A stretch of 64,000 nt of DNA from Mycobacterium sp. 852002-51163_SCH5372311 (GCF_001667115.1 NZ_LZIJ01000079.1:84720-148719), one strand, 5' to 3'. Positions 1 to 8,648 are shown, counted from the stretch's first letter. The notes: generated by a model from the sequence alone, not told the origin. Program-made: numbers and translations.

Positions 1-338
1 CGGGGCACGATCGAGATGATGTCGCCACTCAAGCCGCCCTCGGTGCTGCCGCATCCGGTCAGTCCCGCGGCGATGCCGCGGACTTCGATGCCGCGGGCGT
101 TAGGCGGCTGCACGGAGATCACTTCGTCGACGATGAACGCCACCCGGGGATTGCGGATGACGTTGCGCCACTTTTGGGTTTGTGCGAGCGCGTGTCCGAC
201 GATCTCGATGGTCGAGCCGTCGTGACCAAGATGCACAGCGACCGGTCTGATTTGCGGTTCGCCCGATGGCCCGATCGTGCACAGACGCCCGATCGGCTGC
301 TGCCGTAGATACGCCATCTCGGCGGGGGAAAAAATCAT
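1..338 (-). CDS. PPOX-class (pyridoxamine 5'-phosphate oxidase-like) F420/flavin enzyme, cut by window edge
   Basis: The first 112 residues are visible; the C-terminus lies beyond the window. The protein opens MIFSPAEMAYLRQQPIGR, followed by a split-barrel pattern (LCTIGPSGEPQIRPVAV, then WRNVIRNPRVAFIVDEV) typical of small PPOX-class flavin/F420-binding oxidoreductases of actinobacteria. The substrate cannot be told. Its ATG overlaps the TGA of the upstream MarR gene by 4 nt (ATGA), so the two are probably co-transcribed and translationally coupled, and the regulator may control this enzyme. The family assignment rests on fold-like sequence pattern only. Confidence 0.75.
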   Translation of the reverse strand, partial: MIFSPAEMAYLRQQPIGRLCTIGPSGEPQIRPVAVHLGHDGSTIEIVGHALAQTQKWRNVIRNPRVAFIVDEVISVQPPNARGIEVRGIAAGLTGCGSTEGGLSGDIISIVP

Positions 339-799
339 GCTCTGTCCTCTGCCGCTTTCAGTCGCTCCCCCAGCCTGGTGAAAGCGCGTCCCATACACGC
401 CAGTTCATCAGGTTCGAGGTTGGCAAGGAACAGTTCGCGCACCGATGCCGCATGTTTGACCGCTGCCCGGCGCAGGGTCTCGTACCCCGTGGCGGTAAGC
501 ACGGCCCGGTAGCCACGGCCATCATCTGGGGCTGGTTCGCGCACCACGTGTCCCCGCCTAGCAAGCGAATTGACCTGGTAGGTGATCCTGCTTCGAGAAA
601 AGACCATCGAGTCGGCGAGCTCGTTCATGCGCAGCCGATGCTGCGGCGCCTCCGAGAGCAATACCAGCAGGTGATAGTCGATCAGGGTCAGCCCAGTCCC
701 GGCACGCAGCGCTTCATCGAGCCGCGTTTCCAGGCGGATGCTGGCTTCGATGTACGCACGCCACGCCCGCTGCTCGTCGGGACATAACGCTGCGACCAT
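335..799 (-). CDS. MarR-family transcriptional regulator
   Basis: A 154-residue protein of normal MarR length. The winged-helix core is visible at about residues 36-100: LIDYHLLVLLSEAPQHRL, then MNELADSMVFSRSRITYQV (recognition helix) and a wing ending DDGRGYRAVLTATG. The arginines and DxR/G pattern of the wing are conserved. It lies directly before the PPOX-like gene with a 4-nt overlap and divergent to an SRPBCC gene, so it probably represses itself and one or both neighbours. A palindrome in the intergenic space (849-859) is a candidate binding site. The ligand is unknown. Confidence 0.85.
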   Translation of the reverse strand: MVAALCPDEQRAWRAYIEASIRLETRLDEALRAGTGLTLIDYHLLVLLSEAPQHRLRMNELADSMVFSRSRITYQVNSLARRGHVVREPAPDDGRGYRAVLTATGYETLRRAAVKHAASVRELFLANLEPDELACMGRAFTRLGERLKAAEDRA

Positions 800-1054
800 C
801 AGGGACCTCTCTTTGATTGGGACAGTTCAATGTCATACAATATTTAACTAGTCTGACTAAGGCTATCCGGCCGCCGCCGGAGAGATGTTGTGAGAACTAG
901 ACTACCACAGTAGATACATTTAGTATAAATTAAAACTACTTTGGATCTGCACGTTAGAGGGACGGTAACTTCCCGGGCAACGCCCGCCTCAGTGGTCGGT
1001 GAAGCTTCAACAATCTCGGTGTTGGCAGGTGAACACGTACGGAGGCGAGTAAGC
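800..1054. promoter_or_regulatory. Divergent promoter region with candidate MarR operator
   Basis: This AT-rich 255-bp space separates the MarR gene (minus) from the SRPBCC gene (plus). It contains an 11-bp perfect palindrome TAGTCTGACTA at 849-859 and a related AACTAGACTA at 894-903, about 45 bp apart. Local base composition is much richer in A/T than the genes on either side, as expected for promoters. That the MarR protein binds here is inferred from position only. Confidence 0.4.
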
Positions 1055-1567
1055 ATGGCTGACAACGTATTCGAGTACACGATCTATGTTGCGACTGATT
1101 CTCATCGCCTCTGGCAGGCGCTGACCGATCCGGCAGACACCAATCGCTGGTGGGGCGTGCGGTTCGACACAGATTGGCAAGCGGGCTCGCCGATGGTCTG
1201 GGAAAGCGCGGGCGCGCGGGTCGATGATCCCGATCAGCGCGTCGTCGAGGCCGAACCATCCCGCCGGTTGGCCTACACCTGGCACGGATTCACCTCCGAG
1301 TGGGCACACTCCCACGGGTTCGGCGACGACGTGGTGCCAATAGCCAGCGCCGAGCCGGTGTCCACCGTACGGTTCGAGCTCGAACAGCTCGGGCCGCTCG
1401 AAGGATTGCCGACAATCGTCAAGCTCAGCGTCGTCCACGACGGTTTTCCCGCCGACAGTGTGGTGCGTGCGTCGGTCGCCCGCGATTGGCCAGCGGCCTT
1501 GTCCAGCCTCAAGACGCTGCTCGAGACCGGCCAGCCGCTGCCCAGCGTGCATGCTTACGAAAAATGA
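1055..1567 (+). CDS. SRPBCC / AHSA1-like (START-fold) protein
   Basis: A 170-residue protein beginning MADNVFEYTIYVATDSHRLW. The ALTDPADTNRWWG segment and the later RRLAYTWHGF pattern resemble the activator-of-Hsp90-ATPase-homologue-1-like branch of the SRPBCC superfamily, small hydrophobic-ligand-binding proteins. The ATG at 1055 was chosen because GGAGGCGA lies 7 nt upstream; the frame stays open further upstream but without family-like sequence. It is divergent from the MarR gene, a common arrangement for such proteins. Ligand and function are unknown. Confidence 0.75.
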   Translation: MADNVFEYTIYVATDSHRLWQALTDPADTNRWWGVRFDTDWQAGSPMVWESAGARVDDPDQRVVEAEPSRRLAYTWHGFTSEWAHSHGFGDDVVPIASAEPVSTVRFELEQLGPLEGLPTIVKLSVVHDGFPADSVVRASVARDWPAALSSLKTLLETGQPLPSVHAYEK

Positions 1568-1658
1568 CGCCGACGGACACCGCCATGACGAGGGTCGGCC
1601 TCAACGGTTTGGGCAAGATGGGTGCGGGATGGGGGCCGACGCAATGCAAACGGTGAAG

Positions 1659-2534
1659 CTAGGCGCCGATGACGTCCTGTCGGAGCAGGAACGCCAGCGC
1701 CGCACTCGTGAAGGCCGCCGTCTGCTCGAGCATCACCCAGTGACCGCAATTGGGAAACACATGCAGTTCGGCGTTGGGAATGGTGCGCATCGGAATCAGC
1801 GCCATATCCAGCGGCGTGACCCTGTCGTCGCGACCCCAGCAGAGCAGGGTGGGCGCAATGATCGCATGCATCATCGCCCACGGCGGCGGACCGTGCGGGT
1901 GCGCGGAGGCCTTGACCACGTCTGCGAAGGCGGACTGGGCGAACGTCCGCCGGGCACTGGCCAGCGTGTGCGGCTGGGCGGTGCCGTTCCAGCGCTCCTC
2001 GATGAGTTGTTCTGTCAGGGTGGTCGGGTCGAACAGCATCGCGTGCATCCAACGGATCAACCGCTCGCGACTGGGATTGTCGCTGAAATCCTGCAGCACC
2101 CGGATGGCTTCCGAGGGAGCCGCGCTGAAGAGGTTCGGACCGCCGCCGCCGATGGTTACCAGTCGGCGCACCTTGCCCGGGTTGGCGATCGCGTAGTCGA
2201 TACCGACACCGCCGCCCATCGAGTTGCCGATGATGCTTACGCGGTCCAGGCCAAGAGCGTTCATGAACCGGACAAAAGAATCCAGCGCGGTCAACATCGG
2301 ATGGCCGTCAACATTGTCGCTGACGCCGAAGCCGGGAAACTCAAGGATCAGGCAGCGAAAGTTCTCAGCGAACGCTGGCAGCACCCCGCGGAAGTCACGC
2401 CAGCCCGTCACACCCGGGTCAGAACCGTGCAACAACATCAGCGGCGGACCGTCGCCGACTTCGCGATAGCGCAAAATGCCTTGGTCCGTGGCGATCTCGC
2501 GCAGCGTTGCTTCCGATGTGGGGCCCGAAGCCAT
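1659..2534 (-). CDS. Alpha/beta hydrolase, meta-cleavage-product hydrolase (BphD/HsaD)-like
   Basis: A 291-residue alpha/beta-hydrolase. The oxyanion region is LLHGSDPG (35-41), the nucleophile elbow is GNSMGGG with Ser105, the acid lies in the WGRDDRVTP segment, and the catalytic His is in NCGHW near the C-terminus. HGSDPG followed by a GNSMGGG elbow is characteristic of C-C bond hydrolases acting on ring-cleavage products (BphD, HsaD). The adjacent VOC-fold gene on the other strand could fit aromatic or steroid ring degradation, but no other pathway genes are here, so the substrate is open. Confidence 0.8.
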   Translation of the reverse strand: MASGPTSEATLREIATDQGILRYREVGDGPPLMLLHGSDPGVTGWRDFRGVLPAFAENFRCLILEFPGFGVSDNVDGHPMLTALDSFVRFMNALGLDRVSIIGNSMGGGVGIDYAIANPGKVRRLVTIGGGGPNLFSAAPSEAIRVLQDFSDNPSRERLIRWMHAMLFDPTTLTEQLIEERWNGTAQPHTLASARRTFAQSAFADVVKASAHPHGPPPWAMMHAIIAPTLLCWGRDDRVTPLDMALIPMRTIPNAELHVFPNCGHWVMLEQTAAFTSAALAFLLRQDVIGA

Positions 2535-2862
2535 GCCTGCCTACCCCCGTCGATGCCAATCCCGATGCCGGCGACGAACGTGTCGTCATCGCACAGCATA
2601 ACGATCACCGCGGCCGCCGCAGTGGAATCCGGCCTGCCGGCGCTGGCAGGCGGCGGCGCAGTCAGCGCCATCGATATCAGGCTAGGGCACAACGGCCCGG
2701 TCGCGAACGCGCAGAAGAATTTGCCTGCAACAGAAGGCTTTTCACGGTTCCTTGCGAATCTCGCCAATCAGCGACGCTACGCATTTTCAACCACCAACCC
2801 AGCCGGTGGTACGGCCGCGATCCTCAATTCGGTTGCTACCAATAGCCGAAAGGCGCATAACA
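2535..2862. other. Intergenic divergent region, no gene recognised
   Basis: These 328 bp separate the minus-strand hydrolase from the plus-strand VOC gene. Reading frames exist on both strands but none has family-like sequence or a good ribosome binding site. It presumably holds the two divergent promoters. No repeat or strong palindrome was noticed. Confidence 0.5.
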
Positions 2863-3735
2863 ATGACTAACACAAGCGAGCAGTTGCCTGAGCCCAGCCC
2901 TTCCTCCGCGGTAAGCAAGGGAGGGGGCCCGCAATTCGCCTCCATCCACGTCTACGTGCAGCCGCGTCAGGCGGACCCGTTCATCAACAGCTGGATCGCC
3001 ACCTTCGGCGGCCGCGTCAATCCCATGGGCATTGTCACGGTCACACCCACGCCCAGCCTGATCAACTCGGAGGTCATCCTCTCACCGGTCGGGACTCTGT
3101 CGGTGTTCGAGTTCATCGGACCGATGCCCTACCCGTTCGGCAACGAACGCGTCGGCTGGCGGGTCGCTGACCTCGACGCTGCCGTCCACGAAGCCCGCAC
3201 CAACGGCGCGGCGATCCTGGTCGCACCGTTCGGGGACCCGGTCGGGCGACACGCCATCGTCCAGCTACCGGGGGCCATCACCGTGCAGCTGTATCGAGTA
3301 GGCCTACCGCTGCCGTGGGGCCCGCTGGAGACGATTCCCGATAGTCGGATATATCTCTCACCAGACACCGTCGACGCGTTCTTGCACGCCTACCTGCCAA
3401 TAACGGCAGGCCAGGTAGCCGCCGACGATGCTGAGGCGGACGGCGCCGCAATCGGCAAGCCAGGCAGCATATTTCGACAAATCCGGATCACCTCGCCGAT
3501 CGGCAACACCGTGGTCTTGGTGACCGATGGGCACCTGCCCTATCCTTTTGGGCGCGAGATCGCCGGCTACAGCGTGGCCGATCTGAATGCCACCCTCGTC
3601 AAGGCCAAATCGGCCGGCGTGGCGGTGCTGGCAGCTCCGATTCGCGTGGGCGGGACTCACAGTGCGGTGTTGCAGTTCCCGGGCGGCTATATCGCCGAAG
3701 TTCACGCGTCGGACGCCGCAGACAACGGTCCCTGA
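2863..3735 (+). CDS. Two-domain VOC (glyoxalase/dioxygenase-fold) protein
   Basis: A 290-residue protein with two related halves. The first runs from about residue 25 (FASIHVYVQPRQADPFINSW) to 145, the second from about 200 to 285 (QIRITSPIGNTVVLV). Each half has a PYPFG element (residues ~87 and ~226) and ends with a beta strand that in VOC enzymes would carry a metal ligand. The ATG at 2863 is preceded by GAAAGG. The repeated halves suggest an internal duplication within one polypeptide. Whether it is an enzyme or a binding protein is not clear because the metal ligands cannot be placed with confidence. Confidence 0.65.
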   Translation: MTNTSEQLPEPSPSSAVSKGGGPQFASIHVYVQPRQADPFINSWIATFGGRVNPMGIVTVTPTPSLINSEVILSPVGTLSVFEFIGPMPYPFGNERVGWRVADLDAAVHEARTNGAAILVAPFGDPVGRHAIVQLPGAITVQLYRVGLPLPWGPLETIPDSRIYLSPDTVDAFLHAYLPITAGQVAADDAEADGAAIGKPGSIFRQIRITSPIGNTVVLVTDGHLPYPFGREIAGYSVADLNATLVKAKSAGVAVLAAPIRVGGTHSAVLQFPGGYIAEVHASDAADNGP

Positions 3736-3811
3736 CCAAGGCTTGCCCCGGACATCGATCTGTGCTCGGTTGCACGCAAAGGTCGGCGTTGTCAGCGGAA
3801 TTGGATCTGAG

Positions 3812-4273
3812 TCACTGGTTAGCTCCGCCGCTTTGCGCGGGCGGATCGGCCAATATGCCTTGTAGCAGACCGGTGGCTTGACCCACCTCGATCAGATAGC
3901 CGTCCGGATCGCGCAGATAGCAGCGCAGCTCGGCCTTACGGTCGATGGGTGGAGTCAGAAATCGCGCGCCTTTGGCGCTCCACTGCTCATAACAGGCCGC
4001 GATGTCAGCGACGCGAAGGTTCAAAAAACTCGAGACCGTGCTCGGGTCTCCTGGAGGTTCCAGCGTGACGTCGGGCTTGTCCGGGGTCGGCCCGCCGCCC
4101 GGGTTCATGATCAGCCAGCTGTTCGCCAGCTTGACGATGCACGGGTTCTCCTCCAGCACCACCTGCCCGCCGAGAACCTCGGTGTAGAAGCGTCGTGCGC
4201 GGGCAATGTCGCGCACCGTCAAGAAATGTGTCACGAGCATCCCCTCTTCCGGGGCCGGCAAATCGGTTGTCAC
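3812..4273 (-). CDS. VOC-family (glyoxalase-like) protein
   Basis: A 153-residue single-domain VOC protein. After the start it reads LVTHFLTVRDIARARRFYTEVLGG, the canonical first beta-alpha unit of glyoxalase/bleomycin-resistance folds, and ends RCYLRDPDGYLIEVGQ, the canonical last strand with its Glu metal ligand. GTG at 4273 was preferred to the longer frame because GAGGAG lies 8 nt upstream and the upstream codons are Arg-rich and unlike the family. The substrate is unknown. Confidence 0.8.
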   Translation of the reverse strand: MTTDLPAPEEGMLVTHFLTVRDIARARRFYTEVLGGQVVLEENPCIVKLANSWLIMNPGGGPTPDKPDVTLEPPGDPSTVSSFLNLRVADIAACYEQWSAKGARFLTPPIDRKAELRCYLRDPDGYLIEVGQATGLLQGILADPPAQSGGANQ

Positions 4274-4495
4274 CGTTGTTCTCCTCGACCGCGTTGTCCG
4301 ACGACCACCGCCGGGCTGCAACACCAGTGCAGCATCACGGTCGCCATGTCGCAGCACTTTGCGTGCCAACGCTCGAAGTGTGGTCGGCGCACCGATTCGA
4401 CCGGAATGTGCATCGCCTCGACACCGGCGTACTGTCCTTGATTGCTTGCAGACCGATTGATAGCACTGCCCTCGGGCCGGCGGCCTCTGGCAGCC

Positions 4496-5017
4496 CTACG
4501 CCCTGCGCCACCGGGCGCACAAGAAGTCGCGGTTCACTCCGGACTCGATCAGCTTCCATGCCGAGGTAGTGGGAAGCAGCCGACCACCGCTACCCAGCGT
4601 GCGCGGGGCATAGGTGACAATCAGCTCGTCGACTAACCCCGCGTCGACGAATTGCGCCGCAGCGTCACCGCCACCCACCACCCAAATGTCCTGGTAGCCA
4701 GCCACCGCCATCAGTTGTGGGTGCAACTCGGCTACGTCGCCGCTGAATGTGTGGACCCGATGGCCCGAGGCCACGATCTGTGGGCGGTGGGTCAACACCC
4801 AGGTCGGCTGCGAATAGGGCCATCCGCCGGATTGTTGGTTCGCCATCCACTCGTAGGTTTTGGCCCCCATCACCACCGCACCCACCGAACGGCTGAACGC
4901 TGCATAACCAAAGGGACCCGCGGGCTCTAACTCGCACGAGACCAACCAATCCATGCTGCCGCGGTCATCGACGATATATCCGTCCAGGCTGGACGCGGTG
5001 AAGTAAATGGTCGGCAT
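4496..5017 (-). CDS. RibD C-terminal / dihydrofolate-reductase-fold protein
   Basis: A 173-residue protein opening MPTIYFTASSLDGYIVDD, the usual first strand of the RibD_C (bifunctional deaminase-reductase C-terminal) family. VVMGAKTYEWM and IWVVGGGDAAAQFVDAGLVDEL are the NADPH-binding and core segments. The fold is that of a pteridine/NADPH reductase, but most stand-alone members have no assigned substrate. A second, divergent member lies at 8020-8586. The gene stands alone on this strand. Confidence 0.85.
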   Translation of the reverse strand: MPTIYFTASSLDGYIVDDRGSMDWLVSCELEPAGPFGYAAFSRSVGAVVMGAKTYEWMANQQSGGWPYSQPTWVLTHRPQIVASGHRVHTFSGDVAELHPQLMAVAGYQDIWVVGGGDAAAQFVDAGLVDELIVTYAPRTLGSGGRLLPTTSAWKLIESGVNRDFLCARWRRA

Positions 5018-5110
5018 CTACACTCCTGCAGGGCGACGATTGAACGGGGCAAGTTACGCCGTTGCGCGTTCGAGGATTGCACGGTTGATGCCGCTGACGC
5101 GGGTGTGCGG

Positions 5111-5296
5111 TTAGGGCGATGCACCGAGTCGGTCGTAGAGCTGGTCACGGGTGAGCCCGAACCTTCCGAGCAAATCATCGTCTCGTGTCAGGTCGATGGG
5201 GTCAGGCAACGCCGATTTAGCCTCTTCGACTCGTGCGGGCGGCGCTCCCACTTTGCGCATCTCGTCCAAAGCAACGTCGCGCGGACATGATGTCAT
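5111..5296 (-). CDS. Small hypothetical protein (61 aa)
   Basis: A 61-residue acidic, probably helical protein starting MTSCPRDVALDEMRKVG and ending LTRDQLYDRLGASP. The ATG at 5296 is preferred because upstream codons of the longer frame are Arg/Pro-rich and look non-coding. No family is recognised. It sits downstream of the PIG-L deacetylase on the same strand with a gap of about 107 bp. It may be a real small gene, but coding evidence is limited to composition and frame. Confidence 0.4.
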   Translation of the reverse strand: MTSCPRDVALDEMRKVGAPPARVEEAKSALPDPIDLTRDDDLLGRFGLTRDQLYDRLGASP

Positions 5297-5403
5297 GGCG
5301 GCCAGCCTAGCGCGGTCAGCGCAACCGCGGCGACCAGGTTGCCAGCACAATCGGAAGGCCGGACCCCGTGACTTCGCGAGCGGCTGAGGTGGGGCGGGCT
5401 TTG

Positions 5404-6129
5404 TCAAAGATGGACGATCTCGAACGCCGCTGCCAAATCGGTGCCCAGTCGTTGTCCGGCGTGCTGTGCCATGTCACGCAGCATCGGCATGGGGTCTGAA
5501 TCGGCGCCTAGCGCGGCGAGATAGCCGCGGTGCTCGGCCAACGAAGCCATCCCCGTCTGGAAGGTGTCGGTGACGTCGACGGCGTGGGTGGCGTGCGGCG
5601 AGCCGCCGATCGCGACCATCGTTACACCACCCCAGGCGAGCAAACCCTGATCGGCCAGCTCAGGGAAGATCCACCGGTTGCCCGCGTCGCGGGCGGCATC
5701 AATCGCCGCCACACCGACCGCGCGGTGATCTGCCATATTCCACCCGCCTGTTGGCCAGTGGTCGTGATGATTAAGCGTCAAGACCAGCTCAGGGCGGTAA
5801 CGCCGGATCGCTGCGGCGATATCTCGCCGCAGCGCAAGGCTATACATGATGGTGCCGTCCGGATAGTCGAGGAAATCGACATGCTCGACGCCGACCACGG
5901 CCGCCGCGGCCCGCTGCTCGGCCTCGCGCTGCGGGCCAGTCTGCTCGGGGGGAAGATCGTCGATGCCAGCTTCCCCGCGACTCGCCAGCAGATAGGCGAC
6001 CTGCTTACCCTGCGCAGTGAACCCAGCGACGGCCGCCGCCAGACCGTACTCGACGTCGTCAGGGTGGGCGACCACCGCTAGCGCGCGCCGCCAATCCTGC
6101 GGAAAGTGCTCTAACGGCGAGCTGTTCAC
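5404..6129 (-). CDS. PIG-L / LmbE-family deacetylase
   Basis: A 241-residue protein with the family's zinc-binding signature AHPDDVE at residues 21-27 and the downstream NMADHRAVG segment that supplies the third zinc ligand. In actinobacteria this family includes MshB (mycothiol synthesis) and Mca (mycothiol conjugate amidase). This protein is shorter than those (about 290-300 residues), so it is more likely an uncharacterised N-deacetylase of a sugar or natural-product substrate. It stands alone on this strand. Confidence 0.85.
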   Translation of the reverse strand: MNSSPLEHFPQDWRRALAVVAHPDDVEYGLAAAVAGFTAQGKQVAYLLASRGEAGIDDLPPEQTGPQREAEQRAAAAVVGVEHVDFLDYPDGTIMYSLALRRDIAAAIRRYRPELVLTLNHHDHWPTGGWNMADHRAVGVAAIDAARDAGNRWIFPELADQGLLAWGGVTMVAIGGSPHATHAVDVTDTFQTGMASLAEHRGYLAALGADSDPMPMLRDMAQHAGQRLGTDLAAAFEIVHL

Positions 6130-6248
6130 AAGCGATCACCCTCACCGAATGTCCATGAAGTCCTTGCGGGCGCGCTGCCGACCTCGAGCAGGGCAGACCA
6201 GTTCCACGTTGCCATATTCACCGCGCGTCCACCGTTGTTGTAGTTGAG

Positions 6249-6776
6249 CTAAGTGGCGACGAGGCCGAGGAGCTCGTCCACCGACCACTGATCGTCGGCG
6301 TGCACGCCGTACTTGCGAGCGAGCACGGTTCCATCGGGGGCGATGAGGAAGTCTGCCGGCCTGCCTAAGTGATCCTCGCCGATTCCGAGTGGGCCGGCCA
6401 GCGATCGACTGCGTAGCAGCCCGCGGACGGCGCCACGCATCGCGCCGGGATGCAGCACCGCGCCAATCGATGACTCCACACCAAATTCCTTGTACAGCTT
6501 ACGATCTGGGTCAGCGACCACCGCGAAGGGCAAGTCGGACTGGTAGCGGCGGAGCGCATCGGGGGCAGAGTGGAAGACCACGATTTCGGTGACTCCGGCT
6601 TCGGTGATCTCGCTGCTGCGGCGGGCCATCTCGCGAAGATGAAGGCTGCAAATGGGGCAGCCGGCGAACCGTCGAAATTGAAGGTGCACGGTTTCATTCG
6701 GTGCCGGAAACGCGATCTCCGCGCCACCGATCGTCGTGAGTGTCCGCGGGTCGACCTTGTCGCCGGCCTTCAGCAT
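6249..6776 (-). CDS. Peroxiredoxin-like thioredoxin-fold protein (AhpC/TSA, CPIC motif)
   Basis: A 175-residue thioredoxin-fold protein. Residues 34-46 read QFRRFAGCPICSL, with Cys40 and Cys43 forming a CxxC active site in place of the single peroxidatic Cys of classic AhpC. FAVVADPDRKLYKEFGVE and PADFLIAPDGTVL are hallmark AhpC/TSA strands. It is probably a thiol peroxidase or disulphide oxidoreductase. It is divergent from a TetR regulator, with a 70-bp gap that holds two copies of a 22-bp element, so it is the likely regulated target. Confidence 0.8.
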   Translation of the reverse strand: MLKAGDKVDPRTLTTIGGAEIAFPAPNETVHLQFRRFAGCPICSLHLREMARRSSEITEAGVTEIVVFHSAPDALRRYQSDLPFAVVADPDRKLYKEFGVESSIGAVLHPGAMRGAVRGLLRSRSLAGPLGIGEDHLGRPADFLIAPDGTVLARKYGVHADDQWSVDELLGLVAT

Positions 6777-6790
6777 CGCGGGACCTCCAT

Positions 6791-6847
6791 TATTGAGTGA
6801 AACGACTCCAAACCCTTAATCGCAGTATTGAGTAAAATGACTCCAAA
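6791..6847. promoter_or_regulatory. Tandem operator candidate for the TetR regulator
   Basis: Two near-identical 22-bp elements, TATTGAGTGAAACGACTCCAAA (6791-6812, quoted in two parts: TATTGAGTGAAA + CGACTCCAAA) and its variant at 6826-6847, lie 35 bp apart. Each has a GAGT-n6-ACTC inverted core. The second copy ends on the first base of the TetR start codon, so occupancy should block the regulator's own expression and probably the divergent peroxiredoxin-like gene. Binding is inferred. Confidence 0.6.
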
Positions 6848-7521
6848 TGTCAAGCTCACCCGTTGCCGACGCGCGTGGCCCGGGGCGCCCGGCACAGTTC
6901 GATCGTGACCAGGCGCTCGACGGTCTGCTGATGTTGATCTGGCGGAAGGGCTACGACGCGGCCACGCAAGAGGAGATGCTAGCCGCGACCGGCCTCTCGT
7001 CGTCGACGCTCTACCGATCCTTTGGCAACAAGGCAGACATCCTAGGGGTCGTTCTGCAGCGCTATCTCACTTCCACGAACGCGATGCTCGCCCCGCTCGA
7101 AAACGGCCGCGCGGGCACCGCGGATGTGCACGCGTTCCTCAACCACATCCGCGCGCAGCTCGACGGCCCAATGAGCACCGCCGGATGTCTCGTGGTGGAC
7201 ACCATGCAAGACCCGATAAATCAGGACCCACGAATCAAGCGCCTTACCGATAGCCACATGGACCGGATGCGTCGGGGCCTTACCGCAGCGCTGCAACGCG
7301 CCGCAGATGCCGGCGAGCTTGCGCCGTCCGCAGCGTCGACATTGGCCGACGCTCTGCGGGCCGGCGTCTTCGGCGTGCTGGTCCGGGCCCGAGCCGGCGA
7401 CATCGAGGACGCAATCACATTGCTCAGGGGCGTGCGCTCGCTGCTACCAAAACAGGGGCGCTACGTTTCCGGCTCACGTGTCACAAACGACATCGAGATG
7501 ACACGGCAAACCGGAAAATGA
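6847..7521 (+). CDS. TetR/AcrR-family regulator
   Basis: A 224-residue regulator. The N-terminal helix-turn-helix (about residues 18-65) contains MLIWRKGYDAATQEEMLAA and the recognition segment LSSSTLYRSFGNKADIL, diagnostic of TetR. The C-terminal half (TAGCLVVDTM and following) matches the ligand-binding domain found in members related to redox or xenobiotic response. Its start codon overlaps an operator-like repeat, suggesting autoregulation. No ribosome binding site is obvious, so the mRNA may be leaderless or nearly so. Confidence 0.9.
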   Translation: MSSSPVADARGPGRPAQFDRDQALDGLLMLIWRKGYDAATQEEMLAATGLSSSTLYRSFGNKADILGVVLQRYLTSTNAMLAPLENGRAGTADVHAFLNHIRAQLDGPMSTAGCLVVDTMQDPINQDPRIKRLTDSHMDRMRRGLTAALQRAADAGELAPSAASTLADALRAGVFGVLVRARAGDIEDAITLLRGVRSLLPKQGRYVSGSRVTNDIEMTRQTGK

Positions 7522-8019
7522 CACGCGGAGTGAAGAACATACACACCACGACACCTGCCGCTGCTGCGGAAGAGGCTGTCTCCGTATGCATTCCGTCACA
7601 GTGACGCCTGTGCGTCTGATCGCCCGACGCTGGGCATCACCGTACTGACGCAGTAGTCGCACGCCGATATCTACACCGTTGGCCTGGGCTGGCGGCGGTG
7701 GCGCGATTCCGAAGAGCACTACACCCGTCGCAACATCCGGGACTACTGCAGGCCCTCCTCGACGCTGGCGTGTATCGCCACGGCGTCCCCGTGGAGGCAA
7801 TGGCACAACTGGGGATATTACCCAAATCGGCATCGCGCTCGCCGAAGCGCCCAAGCGAACGCGCAGACAGATCCGACACGAGCTGACGACTGCAATGCAC
7901 CCGCTCATGGCAGGCCAACGCCGACCCACTCCGAAGGCGAAACGAAGCCCAGCCACCGAAGCAGGCACCACCTGGGCGAGATACGTTCAGCGGTAGGAAA
8001 GTTCGGACTCCGGACCCGA
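7522..8019. other. ~500-bp region without a convincing gene
   Basis: Several short frames are open on both strands, but none has recognisable sequence or a good ribosome binding site. The best, a 62-codon plus-strand frame at 7698-7886, carries a HPGLLQALLDAG segment that faintly recalls regulator C-terminal domains; it could be a gene remnant. A 13-bp palindrome CGTCACAGTGACG lies at 7594-7606 and could be an operator or part of a terminator for the TetR gene. Confidence 0.4.
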
Positions 8020-8586
8020 TCAGTCGCGTTTCGTCTCGTAGCGCAGCAGGACCGTGCCGCCCGGGAAGGTGCGATTCTCCAACAGTCGCAGCGAGATCCA
8101 TGACGGCAGGGTCGGGAAGAACGGGGTGCCGCCGCCCACGGCGGTGGGCGTGACCACGATCCGGTATTCGTCCACCAGTCCGGCCTGCACGATCGGTGCG
8201 GCCAGCGTCGCGCCGGCCACCTCCAGCCTGCCGTCGGTTTCGGCTTTCAGCTTCGTCACCACCTTGACAGGCTCGCCACGTTCCAGGCGGGAGTTCCAGC
8301 CGACGGACTCCAGGGTGCGCGAGAACACGACCTTGGGCATGTCGCGCCAAATGCGGGCGAAGTCAACGATCAAAGGGGTGGCATCCGGCGCCTTGTCGGC
8401 GGTCGGCCAGTACGCGGACATCAGTTCGTAGAGCCGCCGGCCGTAGAACGCAAGGGCGGTCTCCCGCTCGAAGTCGTTCCAGTACTGGTGCAGTTCTTCG
8501 CTCGGATCGGCCCAGTCAATGTTGCGTCGTGCGTCGGCGATGTACCCGTCCACCGACACGTTGAAGCCATAGATCAGTTTGCCCAT
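8020..8586 (-). CDS. Dihydrofolate-reductase-family protein (RibD_C type)
   Basis: A 188-residue protein opening MGKLIYGFNVSVDGYIADA, a typical RibD_C first strand, with LAFYGRRLYELMSAYW (substrate-site helix), KVVFSRTLESVGWNSRL and GLVDEYRIVVTPTAVGGG as core segments. It is a distinct subfamily from the 4496-5017 protein. The physiological substrate is unknown. An array of TTGGACA-type half-sites lies 63-108 bp upstream of the start, so expression may be regulated. Confidence 0.85.
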   Translation of the reverse strand: MGKLIYGFNVSVDGYIADARRNIDWADPSEELHQYWNDFERETALAFYGRRLYELMSAYWPTADKAPDATPLIVDFARIWRDMPKVVFSRTLESVGWNSRLERGEPVKVVTKLKAETDGRLEVAGATLAAPIVQAGLVDEYRIVVTPTAVGGGTPFFPTLPSWISLRLLENRTFPGGTVLLRYETKRD

Positions 8587-8648
8587 GCAGATCAGACTTC
8601 ACCGGAGGGCAAAACTCATCGCGACGCCACACGAGAGATTGTTCAAAA

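Noticed and set aside
1458..2870. A 470-codon open frame on the plus strand
   Set aside because: It is antisense to the alpha/beta hydrolase, whose catalytic motifs are intact on the minus strand.
7637..8350. A 237-codon minus-strand frame overlapping the DHFR-family gene
   Set aside because: Arg/Cys-rich frame-shifted sequence; the real gene in the other frame ends at 8020.
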